A stretch of 64,000 bases of DNA from Enoplolaimus lenunculus (taxonomy: Eukaryota; Nematoda; Enoplea; Enoplida; Thoracostomopsidae), in contig JASANG010001289.1 of NCBI GenBank assembly GCA_030248215.1, forward strand, positions 62,001 through 126,000. The letters are read 5' to 3'. Positions 51,201 to 59,789 of the stretch are shown in pieces (the first letter of the stretch is position 1; every line of letters begins with the position of its first letter). The notes beneath the pieces are model-generated. The model searched no databases. It was given only the letters and a program-made list of their open reading frames with translations, and had not been told where the DNA came from. The translations under genes and the position numbers were made by a program.

Positions 51201-54200
51201 TAAGACAGAAGTAGATGTTTGACAACACTTTAACTGCAACAAATGGTAAGTCAAATTGACTCTCGCCGAAATAGGCTTTTCGGGACTACACAAACTGAGT
51301 CAAATTCGACTCCGCCTGAGTCAAAGTGCGCCTCACTGAGTCGAATTTGACTCTGGCTGAGTCGAATTTTGACTCAATTTGTGTAGTCCCGAAAAACCTA
51401 TTTTCGAGAGAGTCAATTTGATTAACCATTTTTGCAGTATAGTATATTAATAAACGAGCAATTTGAATATCATTTTATTTGCTCGATTTCGTCCGGGCTC
51501 CAGTTCCGGCTGGCTCACGCTTCAACAAATTTTGTCAACCTCCGGTTCCGGCTACGGTATTTTTCACCTCCGGCTGACAATTGTCAAACGGCTGCAATCA
51601 ACGCAACACAAATGACACTAAGTTTTATCAAAGTTTTTAACAATTACGTATTATACAGCAGCGCCCACCGAATGCGCCAGTTGGTGCACCAGAGTTCCTA
51701 GAGGGCAGTTTTTGAGCGAAACGATGTAAATTATATTTCGATGCTATTTTCAACTTGCGATGATGTGAAATGCAAAATGTTTTGGCCCTTTGCGTGTGAA
51801 TACTTTGCATATAAGTTGTACATTTTGTATCATCATGCGTTTGTTTGGTTTTGAGATTCAGCAATTTTCTACAAGCTAATTTACATTTTATGGTTTCCAG
51901 ACTCAATCGGTTTAAAATGCGCTACCGGTTTCCATTTGTCAACTCCAAGCGTTGGAACAACGTTCGAACATCAGCATTTACAAGAAGCGAGAACTCGATC
52001 CAGCATATGTTGTCAACCGAGCGATGACGATGAAGGATGTCATTCAGACAACGCACATCTGAGTACCATTGAAAATATCAAACACAGCAATCAATTGTTC
52101 GATTCAACTGATACCGGATGGCTTATAACTCGACCAGTCGAGAAGTGTTCCAGTACGATCGATTTGCTATCAAGAACCGGGCCAACGGTCCGTAAAACAT
52201 CTGCTTCATCAAGCTCAGATCGGCCTTCAAGCACCAACTGCCATGTAGGATATCCGAATTACGCTGCACGACGCTGGCGACTACAACAAACACGGCCGAA
52301 ATCGCTGTACAGTTATCCGGAAGAAAACACCGTTGTCATCACTGAAGAATCGCTCACAGTCCCGTGCAATGGTGTTGCAAAATTGCCATGGGAAGCTCAT
52401 CACGAAGTAAATCGACCTGAAGCCAGCGTAGAACAGCCACCGTTAATCGTTACGTATCACTATCCAAGTCCATTGCATGCGATTGCGTTACAAAGCAGTC
52501 ACCAGTGTTTATCGACATGCACAGTACAAAAGTCAAGCTCTCAGGCCAGAGACGCAGTCGACGCAAGCTGGACACAAACGTTGGATAACAATGTCCATCA
52601 ACTGATCGATGCAAAGCTCCTATCAAGTTTTGTATCGACCGAGGACAGAACCGATAGCAATGAAGATTTATATCCAGTGATAACTAAAAATATAACACAA
52701 CGAAAAAGCTACGTGTACCAACCACCGTCGAATGAAAGCTCAACGATTCGAGAGCATGAAACGCTGCACAATTACACTCGAGAAGATAACTTTAACACGG
52801 GAAAACGGTCTTTGGTCGTAGCTGATAACGAACGCAATCTACACGACAAACCAAGGATAAAGTCGTACAGTGGTCAACTAGTGAGCGGACACCCGCCGCC
52901 GCAGAGCAACAGCAAGTCGCCAAGATTGCATAAACGCAACGGACCAGCACATCGACTGTTGTCGCGAAGCAAAAGTGTTGGTGAATTTGGAGTCAATTCA
53001 CAAGCGAGCAACGATAAAAACACAGTAACCGACGTAAACGTGCGTCAATTATCGCAAATTTTTAGCTGCAAAAATCTGCGCAACTCTCAACGCTGCTATT
53101 CTACAATGACCACAAATGATATTGATAAATTTACTGTCAGATCAACAGTAACCAGACGCAAATCCGACTCATGCGCCAGCTGCCATCGTCATCGTTCAGT
53201 TTCTACCGTCAATTCGCTTAAGCAAAGCAAAAGCGCACACAGTAATATCATAAATTCGTCAGTAACAGCGGCAACAATAGACAAATTTGATACGGTCCGA
53301 GCGAATCCAGTATATATCCAACCAAACGCATCACCTCCAATTTCAAAGCGTCGCAGCCCTTCAATGTTGCGTCATTCTCGATCGTTCAGTCAACAAAATT
53401 CGACTCCGAACGATGACTGTCAAAGTATGAAACAACGCGATTACAATGCAAACAAACAGAAACTTCAGCGGAAGACGACTAATCGACAACATACGACGCA
53501 TCTAACAGAGCAACCGCTGCCGTATCCGGTTGTAAATCATCAGCAACATAAATTAGGCACGCAACAACAGTATAGCAGAGACCAGCAAAATGTCAAACGT
53601 ACACAAGAACCTATATACAATTGTAGCGATTATTTACCAGCGCGAACGACGCCTGCACAGCGAAAATCGTCAATACCACTATCTCAAATAATTTCAAAAG
53701 CGCGAAGACCTCATTCGATGGCAGCGGCATCTGAAAATCCGAAACAATTTTTGTGTTCCGCCAGTGACCAAACGCACGGTATGTTTCCGCATTCAGGACA
53801 CAACAGGGCGATTTATGGACACCAAACAGATATGGACAAAGAATGTGGAAAACCAAAGCATTGGCTCTCACGTAGTCGGCACTCGTATTCGATTTCTGAC
53901 AATACAACCGACAAATTGAACCCTGACAGTTACATGAATGTGAATCAAAATGGAACTGCAAATTGCAACAACGCACCAAGCGATATAAATTTAACACGCC
54001 AATGGTCAGTCAGATCAGCGTTTTGTGACAATCCGTTGCTCGAGTCATGGCTCGCAAAGACGCCATCATTGTCTTCTTACAATTGTGGTTATGCCGACAG
54101 CAAATATTGCACATCACAGTTCGACGCGCATAATCAGTTTCCAGCACTCACAACAACCGCTGAAAATGGTTCATTAAAACCTAGACGTCCAGTACATCGT

Positions 54201-54746
54201 TCAGACAAGCCTACCGGCTCAATCGCTGGCAATTATTTTGACCAGACAAGCAACTGGGCCAACAATAACTTTTCCAATCAACCACTGGACAGACCTGGTG
54301 TTGTCCAAGATGAATATGCAACCAACGATGGACAACAAAGTGTCATTTGTGATATTCCGACATCTCACCAATATTTGTGGCATTTAAATACTTACACAAG
54401 ACCAGACTTCGCTGGTTGCGCCGATACAGAATCGCAATCACAACATTTCAACAGCAACGCCGCTCACATCACTGGCACCGGAGCGTCAACGATAGTTCGC
54501 GTGTCTTGCACAACGTCAGTACCACCACAAACATTAACACGGCGATCACCGGCAAGCGTTAAAAGAGCAGCAAGTTCCGCATCCGGTGGTAGCGGATCTA
54601 CTATACGGCCATACAGATGCTCATCACCACATCGTCGGCTTACTGTCACACGTTCGGCAAGTTCACACAGCACTGATTCAATTCGTTCACAAATAAGTCG
54701 ATGCGCTATTAATGATCAATCGTGTAATGAACCTGTAGAACTCTAA
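39247..54746 (+). CDS. Large disordered protein with an FPPPP motif, possible cytoskeletal adaptor
   Basis: Exons at 39413-39928, 49120-49633 and 51901-54746 join in phase through strong GT-AG sites. From the ATG at 39425 they give about 1,287 residues, ending at TAA. A candidate earlier exon at 39247-39313 has good borders but does not join 39413 in phase. Near the start is FPPPPPLPLP (residues 22-31), a class I EVH1 (Ena/VASP) and profilin-type ligand. A probable coiled coil follows at about residues 114-150. The rest is Ser/Asn/Gln/Thr-rich and basic in patches, with phosphosite-like stretches (RSKSVGEFG, RRKSDS, RHSRSFS). The 947-codon last exon is unusually long. No globular domain or family is recognised. 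The actin-related role is inference from the proline motif. The gene may extend further upstream. Confidence 0.7.
39940..40080. mobile_element. Partial TTAGTCAAACCAAGAGTG MITE in the large gene's first intron
   Basis: GAACCAAGAGTAGATGATGC and ACAAGAGTATGCAACTGGGT match the left arm at 7829-7880. It starts 12 bp after the donor of the exon ending at 39928. Confidence 0.65.
40081..41136. other. Intron sequence, AT-rich
   Basis: Includes loosely repeated GGAATTGAA blocks (about 40090-40500) and one CAGTGGCGGATCCAG end at 40804. No exon seen. Confidence 0.35.
41137..41395. mobile_element. MITE built from GAGTTGAGTT / AACTCACTC repeats
   Basis: Ends CACTGTAAATTTCAATGAGT and, inverted, CACACTTTAAATTTCAGTGA. 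The body is full of AACTCA/TGAGTT half-sites on both strands, so the whole can fold back. Confidence 0.7.
41575..41778. mobile_element. TTAGGC-array MITE (GGCC ends), 204 bp
   Basis: Ends GGCCCATGTAAAGATTAGGG and, inverted, GGCCAATGTAAAAAAACAAG. The 8-bp duplication ATTCGTAT is perfect (41567-41574, 41779-41786). The body carries many TTAGGC-like hexamers between 41650 and 41735. Confidence 0.92.
41840..42060. mobile_element. CAGGGTACAACCGGA MITE, left part
   Basis: CAGGGTACAACCGGAAGTCT and ATAGACCTCCGGTTCC start the copy. The right end is not clear. Confidence 0.55.
42257..42413. mobile_element. GACGTC fold-back MITE, 157 bp
   Basis: AAGTGTTGCGCTATACTTGA and, inverted, AAGGTTGCGCTATACTTTTT are the ends. 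CGTCCGTC/GACGGACG arms meet near ACGTTATCGTA. Almost the entire element is one imperfect palindrome. Confidence 0.8.
42422..42608 (+). CDS. Candidate exon of unknown identity in a large intron
   Basis: After the acceptor AATCCTACAG there are 62 open codons with a helix-rich translation (HGSAIQDTLRRLVFEVHKRT) and a weak donor (CTTG|GTAGAA). It starts in phase 0 and ends in phase 1, so inserting it before the exon at 49120 would break the large gene's frame. It may be an unrelated or dead exon, or chance. Confidence 0.2.
42661..42817 (+). mobile_element. tRNA-derived SINE, copy 2, with a 51-bp duplication
   Basis: A-box-like TGCACAGTGGTAGAAT and B-box-like GAAAGTCCAATCCC are followed by the family body TCCAGCTGTCTAGTATAAAA and GGTCTGAAATCCCGGTTC. 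The flanks 42610-42660 and 42818-42868 are identical except for one base over 51 bp, an exceptionally long target duplication. Confidence 0.8.
43023..43137. mobile_element. Short CAGGGTACAATCGGA MITE, 115 bp
   Basis: Ends CAGGGTACAATCGGAATTAC and, inverted, CAGGATGCAACCGATCGGAA. The inner CCGGTTCCGGTTCC blocks match the family. The flank GTATAA(A)GT versus GTATAACT suggests an 8-bp duplication with one indel. Confidence 0.7.
43138..44207. other. Intron sequence with a short tandem repeat
   Basis: CGCGACCTGCATTTTTGTGG with TTTGAACCT is present twice in tandem at about 43785-43850. No exon is visible. Confidence 0.4.
44208..44419. mobile_element. GAGTCAAATTTGACTC fold-back MITE, copy A
   Basis: CACTGCACAAAGTGGTGAGT and, inverted, CACTGCAAAAAAATGGCGAG are the ends of two arms of about 100 bp. 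The arms contain TAGGCTTTACGGGACTACAC and its inverse. The element can form a single long hairpin. Confidence 0.8.
44420..44911. other. Intron sequence, no feature
   Basis: AT-rich, with one 63-codon minus-strand frame (44518-44709) that has no recognisable content. Confidence 0.3.
44912..45182. mobile_element. Degenerate CCGGAGG MITE
   Basis: AACGTGCGACCGGATTTG, CCGGAGGTGAACCAAAATTA and GCCGAAATTGCCGG occur in the family order. Ends are eroded. Confidence 0.5.
45459..45620. mobile_element. Partial GGCC-end MITE
   Basis: GGCCCATGTTACTTTCCGGG and CGTTTTCTGTGGGACAC are the end of the TTAGGC-MITE family. AAGCTTAACC near 45604 may be a trace of its array. The other end is missing. Confidence 0.5.
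45840..46110. repeat. Dispersed GGCCAATCTGCTATT motif cluster
   Basis: GGGCAATCTGCTAT, GGCCAATCTGCTATT, AATAGCAG(A/T)TTGG and GGCCTGAATAGCATATTGG occur about eight times in both orientations. Similar text recurs near 48700-48800 (CAATCTACTG, GAATAGCAAATTGGC). It may be a degenerate inverted-repeat element. Confidence 0.5.
46793..46880. mobile_element. Fragment of the GTAGTGACC MITE
   Basis: ACTGTAGTGTCCTGAATAAG is the left end of the family seen at 32564 and 57515. The copy is short and abuts the next element. Confidence 0.5.
46895..47150. mobile_element. CAGGGTG-family MITE, left part
   Basis: GGTGTGAACGGATAGTAAAA, AACGGATATTGAAGTATAAA and ACATGCAAATATTCACCGGG follow the order of the copy at 20017 in reverse orientation. 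The far end is eroded. Confidence 0.6.
47189..47348. mobile_element. CCCGTAGCCAGC MITE
   Basis: ACGTAGCCAGCTCACCTTCC and CCCTTGGCTACGGGTCCG are inverted ends. The body contains AAAAATTTTTCAGGAGGG and GACTTACAAGCAAGATTGAA. Confidence 0.75.
47501..47843. mobile_element. TATATGTCGTAGC MITE with an internal triplicated unit
   Basis: Ends TATATGTCGTAGCCCAAG and, inverted, TATATGTCGTAGCTCAAG. Inside, a unit of about 33 bp (CCGAATTGGGTTAATCCAAG plus ACGGAATTAC) is repeated three times at about 47537-47633. The end bases suggest TA or TATA target sites. Confidence 0.8.
47844..48818. other. Intron sequence, no gene or clear repeat
   Basis: AT-rich DNA within the 9.2-kb intron of the large gene. Only a weak GGCCAAT/TACTGAT motif cluster near 48700-48800 stands out. 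Confidence 0.3.
48819..48981. mobile_element. TTAGGC-array MITE with a decayed array, 163 bp
   Basis: Ends GGCCCATGTAAAGATCAGGG and TCTTTACATTGGCT. Flanks AATTTATT and AATATATT match at 7 of 8. The internal hexamers are degenerate. It ends about 138 bp before the exon at 49120. Confidence 0.8.
49711..49956. mobile_element. MITE with CACTCAAAATAATATTTCTG ends, copy 3
   Basis: It matches 28763-29007 through its full length with few differences, including ATTAGCAAGGT-CACTTGAA and AAACTTTTCAGATTTG. It begins about 75 bp after the donor of the exon ending at 49633. Confidence 0.8.
50165..50345. mobile_element. Degenerate TTAGGC-like repeat
   Basis: GAATTAGGCTTTTAGGCG, ACGTAGGCTTAGATA and GCTCAGGCTTAGACAG are decayed TTAGGC strings. 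They lead directly into the AAATCCC array at 50400, a layout like that at 1985-2245. Confidence 0.5.
50400..50950. repeat. Minisatellite of CGACCATATCCCGAAATCCCA-like units
   Basis: About 14 units of 25-45 bp share TTCGACCATATCCCGAAATC and CAAAAT. The right margin GTGGAATTTTGGAACGGCA...TTAACATGGG mirrors the right end at 2205-2237, so the array looks like the inside of a GGCC-end element. Open frames on both strands here are a by-product of the repeat. Confidence 0.8.
51035..51575. mobile_element. CCGGAGG MITE split by a fold-back MITE
   Basis: The left part (ATCCAGAAGTCTGCTCCAGC, CACCTCCTGC) and right part (ACCTCCGGTTCCGGCTACGG, CACCTCCGGCTG) belong to the CCGGAGG family. The fold-back element 51233-51439 lies between them. 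Confidence 0.55.
51233..51439. mobile_element. GAGTCAAATTTGACTC fold-back MITE, copy B
   Basis: ACTGCAACAAATGGTAAGTC and, inverted, ACTGCAAAAATGGTTAATCA are the ends. The arms carry AAATAGGCTTTTCGGGACTA and its inverse. It is very similar to 44208-44419. Confidence 0.8.
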
Positions 54747-54822
54747 AACTCGTTAGAAATTAGTCGTTGTTGTTTACTTTTCCCACACATAATGACTGGT
54801 AAATCAGGCTTAGGCTTAAGCT

Positions 54823-55149
54823 GGCCAATGTTACTTTTAGGGCGGTACCAGTAGATTAAGCGTATTCCTAAGCCTAAAGCCTAAGCCTAATCGTTGCAAA
54901 AAACAGTATTCCTAAGCCTAATAAGCCTAAGCCTAAGCGTTGCAAAAGCGTATTCCTAAAGCCTAAGCCAACGTTGCGAACGCGTATTCCTAAAGCCTAA
55001 GCCTAAGCGTTGCAAAAGCAGTATATATTCCTAAGCCTAAGCCTAAGCCTAAGCCTAAGCCTACGCAAAAAATGTAGTCTGGAATGTATTATGCCTACTC
55101 TTTTACAGACCAACCAGAAACTGGGATGGCCCTAAAAGTAACATGGGCC
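54823..55149. mobile_element. Large TTAGGC-array MITE (GGCC ends), 327 bp
   Basis: Ends GGCCAATGTTACTTTTAGGG and, inverted, GGCCCATGTTACTTTTAGGG. Flanks CTTAAGCT and CTTAAGCC match at 7 of 8. It holds about 20 CCTAAG hexamers in five clusters separated by GCGTTGCAAAAGCGTATT-like spacers. The longest clean run (55039-55063) has four or more hexamers. The left flank is itself TTAGGC-like. It starts 77 bp after the stop codon of the large gene. Confidence 0.92.
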
Positions 55150-55411
55150 CTTAAGCCTATACGCTTAGTGTGATGGAAAGTGAACTTTAACTTTTAATTG
55201 TGGGTGCAGCAATTGTAGAAAACAACAGGTCAACAGTTGCGTGACTGGTGTCACAAGCGTCACAAACGTTAAACACGACCAGAATAAAGAAAATATAATT
55301 GTTAAAATTGTCATTTAAAAGTGTTATAACGTGTTTTAGAAATAAAATTTAACAGCCACAAATGAGCGTATTTGGCAATCCCATATTGTTTTTCACAAAG
55401 TCAAAAAAGTG

Positions 55412-55556
55412 GTCCCATGTAAAGATCAGGGGCGGAACGTTTTTCTGTGGGACTAGAAAAGAGTATGCTTAAGCTTTAGATTAATTTTTTGCTTGGCTTA
55501 GGCTTAGGTTTAGGCTTAGGAATATGCTTAAATACTGTTCCGCCCCTGTTCTTTAT
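55412..55556. mobile_element. TTAGGC-array MITE fused to a minisatellite
   Basis: GTCCCATGTAAAGATCAGGG and CGTTTTTCTGTGGGACTAG form the left end. GGCTTAGGCTTAGGTTTAGG is the array. CTGTTCCGCCCCTGTTCTTT leads towards the right end, but the last bases run into the GGGAAATT array instead of GGCC. Confidence 0.75.
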
Positions 55557-56480
55557 TTTGGGAAATTCGGATTTTAGCGGGAAATTCGGATTTTGGGCGC
55601 AGCCTTTTTCGCTCAAGATTATGGGAAATCGGGATTTTGGGAAATTGTAATATTACTCAGGAAAATGGGATTTTGAGAAATTCGAATAGTTTTACCTTAA
55701 ATTGGAATTTTGGGCGCAGCATTATTCGCTCGGGATGTTGGGAAATTCGGATTTTGAAAAATTGAGATGTTGGGAAATCCGGATATTACTCGGTAAATTG
55801 GGATTTTGGGAAATTCGAATAGTTTCCCTTAAATTGGAAATTTGGGCGCAGCCTTATTCGCACGGGATGTTGGGAAATTCGGATTTTGGAAAAGTGGGAT
55901 TTTGGGAAATCCGGATATTACCCGGTAAATTGGGATTTTGGGCGCATCCTTTTTTGCTCGGGACTTTGGGAAATTGGGAAATTGAGATGTTCGGGAAATT
56001 GGGATTTTGGGAAATTCGTATATTACCAGGAAATTGGGATTTTAAACGCTGCCTTTTTCGCCCGAGATTTTGGAAATTTGGGATGTTGGGAAATTGGGAT
56101 ATTTACAGGGAAATTGAAATTTTGGGAAATTCGAATACTACCAGGGAAATTGGGATTTGGGCGCAGTCCTTTTCGCTTGGGATATTGTGAATTGTAATTT
56201 TGGGAAATTGGGATTACGGGAAATTCGGACATTACCCTAGAAATTGCGATTTTGGGCGCAGCCTTTTTCGGTCGGGATTTTGGGAAATTGGGATTTTGGG
56301 AAATGAGGATTTTGGGAAATTGGGATATTAGCCAAGAAATTGCGATTTTGGGCATAGCGTTATTCGCTTGGGATTTTGGGAAATTGGGATTTTAACAGTT
56401 GGGATATTATTCGGGAAAATGGGATTTTGGGCACAATCTTTTTTGCTTGACATTTTGGGATTATAGGAAATTGGGATATT
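55557..56480. repeat. GGGAAATTGGGATTTT minisatellite with higher-order structure
   Basis: Short units GGGAAATTNGGATTTT alternate with GGGCGCAGCCTTTTTCGCTC blocks. The latter recur at irregular 80-220 bp intervals (near 55597, 55713, 55847, 55939, 56160, 56257, 56350 and 56429). Long open frames on both strands come from stop-poor units and are not genes. The same GGGATTTTGGG core occurs, inverted, at 2145-2165 and 50400-50930. Confidence 0.85.
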
Positions 56481-56617
56481 TTTGGTAACCCTTCACTCTT
56501 GACGGATCGGGTAAAATTGTCCGTTTGTAACTAATTTAACACATGTTAACCGTAATTTATTTTACGTTGCACATATAATTTAAATATATAATATAATGAT
56601 TTTTTCGTTGAAAAATT

Positions 56618-57299
56618 ATGCGGCGTTCATGTTATAACTGGGGCAGCTTGGAACACGTTTTGTCCAAGTTGATTCGACGTCAACATAAAGTTTTGTGATC
56701 CCAATAGCGGTTATGTAGACAAAATGTGAATGTCATATGACATTGGCTTACAAATCACTGATGTCAAGCGATCATCGTATACAAATAACCATTTGTCATA
56801 TGATACTGCGGGACATTTATGAGAATATCATATGATATTCCAAAATTCTACTAAATATCATATGATATATATACAGGACAATGGAATTTGTGCACGCTAA
56901 ATAAAACAGTAAAGAGTCGGATAATGCAGCATTAAATGATTTCGCAAGTTGAATTAGCTTCTACGTTTCTGTTTCTCGCTAAGTTTTTCCCAAAATGTAT
57001 TCCTAAGTACAAATAATTCAAATTTGAAATTTTAGTATCATATGACATTCTACAGGACAATCAAGCTAGTTTACCACAACTTTGCAGACATTTTCAAACA
57101 TATCATATGATACTCGCAGACAATATTTGGAATATCATATGATATTGCAGTACAAACAGTAGATGTCACATCAGGATAGCAGACAATTCAAATTTTTTGA
57201 ATCTCATAGCGGATAAACGGTTAAACAAAATGTTACCAGCTATAGTCATAGGGACAAAACGTGTTCCAGGCTGCCCCAGTTATAACGTGACCCCCGCAT
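56618..57299. mobile_element. Inverted-repeat element with CATATG palindromes, copy 2, 682 bp
   Basis: Ends ATGCGGCGTTCATGTTATAA and, inverted, ATGCGGGGGTCACGTTATAA extend about 48 bp to AACACGTTTTGTCC. The body has at least seven TCATATGA-centred palindromes (near 56733, 56796, 56829, 56856, 57041, 57100 and 57132), three of them the full ATATCATATGATAT. It is non-coding. Confidence 0.8.
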
Positions 57300-57419
57300 T
57301 AGGCTACCCTCCGGAAACCAAATCCTGGCAATGCCCTTGGTCGGAATGTACCCTAGTGTTGTGCAGTTACTACTTTTTCTACTGGCCGCCCGCCAACAAA
57401 ACCTTTGACCGACCGGCCA

Positions 57420-57514
57420 ATCGAATTTGACTCTGGCGGAGTCAAATTTGACTCAGTTTGTGTAGTCAGGTAAAGCCTATTTCCGAGAGTCAATATAACT
57501 CCCCATTTTTTACA
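57420..57514. mobile_element. Half of a GAGTC fold-back MITE
   Basis: GAATTTGACTCTGGCGGAGT and TAAAGCCTATTTCCGAGAGT form one arm, ending TTTTTTACAGTG. The other arm is absent. It abuts the next MITE. Confidence 0.6.
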
Positions 57515-57911
57515 GTGTAGTGACCCAAATAAGTAGGAGTTCGTTTCTGTAATGAGAGTCCGTAAGCAAATAGAGTCCCTAAACCCAAATTAGAGTCCAT
57601 AAACGGCAATTATCCCTAATTGTTGCGCATTAACGACTCCAGGACCAAATAAAGTTGAGTTCGAAACTTTAAAGCGTACTTAAGTTTTGAAAGTAACATT
57701 CCAAATACAACCTTCCATTATCGCTCAAGCTTTTGATGCAAGGCAAAAAACGTTTTATTCACCGGATAGTTGCAATACCAGATATATATCAGTAACAAAG
57801 GATGGCGGAGGGCGGGAAGAAAATAAATAACAGTCCGTAAGCGAATAACAGGGGTAACCTCTCGAGAGGCCAAATAAATATCAGTACCCCCTCTTATTCG
57901 GGTCACTACAG
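57515..57911. mobile_element. GTAGTGACC-end MITE, about 400 bp, copy 2
   Basis: Ends TGTAGTGACCCAAATAAG and, inverted, TGTAGTGACCCGAATAAG. The interior is collinear with 32564-33013. Confidence 0.8.
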
Positions 57912-58935
57912 TATATCGTTACTTTTCTAAAAAAATTGCAAAACATTTTAGGCTCAGTAATTCAATAACAAACGACCTCGTTGTGAAATATACATTAAAC
58001 TAAGAACAAGTTCAGTAGTATTCCATATGCTTAACAGAAGACATTTTACTGCATTGTTTCTAAATATTTTATGTACCACAACATCTATGCAAAGTATTGC
58101 CGATAACTCTCCCATCATGCAATTCCGGCGAAACGTTCAATGATCAAAATATTGGCCCGTGTTTACGCTGAGAACCATAGGGCAGTCCCAGACAAAAGAA
58201 ACAGAAGTGCAGCGTAGACAAACCAGACCTCAAAACACGCATACGTTATGTACATATTTTTTATATATACAATAAACAAGGTCGTAGCAATAATGGTTTT
58301 ATGTATATATTTCTGAAATTTTGCGACAATGACTCCTTTACCCATTCTGAAACTGTAGGCACAACTCGTAGCTATCACAAACAAGCAAACTTACACATAA
58401 ACTAATTTCATTTATGTTGAATCTAACTCTAAACTTTTTACTTTTCAAAATTTCCTTAATCGGTGAGAAAATCCGTAAATGATTTAATCCGATTCCATTA
58501 TTTCCTTTATTGTTGGCAAAAAATATTTATATATACTCCGGTGAAAGATTTCACTATATTTTTGTAAAAGGCAATGGATCCCTATCCCATTATGAGTTGT
58601 CTAGAATACAACTGCAACCAAAGTAGTTTCAATGAGTGATTCAATCTTACAATTGACCATGATGATAAGAGCAGGCAGCATGTCAGATTTCAGCTAAAAG
58701 TTTTGGAATCGAAATGTAAATATGTTTAAAAAATATTAAATTTATGTCACTATTTTTTCAGCTTTTTCTGTGATAAGCAATTACTGGCTGGCGGGCTGGC
58801 CGGCCGGCCGCTTGCTGGCCGGTGCACAACAATAATGCACTCTTTGTGGTATTATCATTTTTAAGGGTTATCTATTTGAAAATGTATTTGATACACAATA
58901 ACAGCGTTTAATACAATTTCAACATGTATGTAAAC
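57912..58935. other. Intergenic DNA with a GCTGGCCGGC run
   Basis: CTGGCTGGCGGGCTGGCCGG continues as GGCCGGCCGCTTGCTGGCCG at 58785-58825, a small GC-rich palindromic cluster in AT-rich DNA. No gene is visible. Confidence 0.35.
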
Positions 58936-58939
58936 TGCC

Positions 58940-59240
58940 TAGTGTGTGGGGGAGGGGTTTGGAAGCGCACAACCCTTTTGAAAGCCAATAAGAGACAACT
59001 TCCCGAGATAAAACCTTCCATCCTTCACATAGACAACTTTTTAAATTACGTTCTCAGGGGGCTGTCGCCCGCCTGAACCCCCCGCAACTTTAACGGACCC
59101 TAAGCAGGATGAGGGGCTGCCGTCCCCAAGCCCCAGCAGGCACTAAGCGGTTCTAACATATAAGCTGCAAAGATCCAGTCAAAAAATTTTGCTCAAACAA
59201 TGAATTGCTTAGCGTGGGGGTTTGGGGGTCGACAGCTACT
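58940..59240. repeat. CCCCC-rich dispersed repeat
   Basis: GTGTGGGGGAGGGGTTTGG and GCGTGGGGGTTTGGGGGTCG bound a segment with GGGCTGTCGCCCGCCTGAAC and GGGGCTGCCGTCCCCAAGCC. It looks like a decayed MITE, but inverted ends are not convincing. Confidence 0.4.
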
Positions 59241-59329
59241 TGAAAACGCAATTAAAGAAAATGTTTATATTTTGAGCGAGTTTCTCACGTGCGGGGGAGT
59301 TAAATGTGCCCATTCGGAGAATGGAAAAG

Positions 59330-59699
59330 CCAATGTCTGCCTCCGGCTCCGGCAGTAAATCCTCCTCAGGCTCCGGTTCCGGTAGAAATTTTGCCGTAGG
59401 TCTCGGCAATTTCAGTCGTGAAACTTTGCATAGTTTAACACAAAATTTTCTGCTTGGCGCGATTTGTTTTACCGTTTGACACAATTTTGACTAAAGAATT
59501 GGCGACATTTTGAAAAATATAAACGTAAAACCGAACGATTTAACAGCATATGCCAGATATTTGCTAAAATCAACAAATCAAAACATCGCATTTTAACAAC
59601 CTAATTTCACCTCACCTCCGGCTTCACATCCGGCTCGGGCTCTTTCATATATTATGTTGATCTCCGACTGCGGTATTTTTCAAGTCCGGTTGCACCCTG
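59330..59699. mobile_element. CCGGAGG MITE, inverted orientation
   Basis: CTGCCTCCGGCTCCGGCAGT and the end AAGTCCGGTTGCACCCTG frame the copy. TAATTTCACCTCACCTCCGG is the family interior. It ends 90 bp before the 3' end of the TMEM70-like gene. Confidence 0.65.
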
Positions 59700-59789
59700 A
59701 ATTTACTAAGGCGAAGCCAGGCAGGCAGTTATGGTAATGCTTATTCCTATATAAACAAATATCTGTGTAACAATTCATTGTTTCATTCA

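Noticed and set aside
53611-53997. 128-codon minus-strand frame
   Set aside because: It is the antisense shadow of the long last exon of the large + strand gene.
54823-55149. Interstitial telomere from an ancient chromosome fusion
   Set aside because: The array is bounded by inverted ends and an 8-bp target duplication, so it was brought in by a transposon.
55702-56355. A 162-codon frame and others rich in Trp-Glu-Ile-Arg-Ile or Pro-Asn-Phe-Pro
   Set aside because: They are translations of the GGGAAATTGGGATTTT minisatellite.
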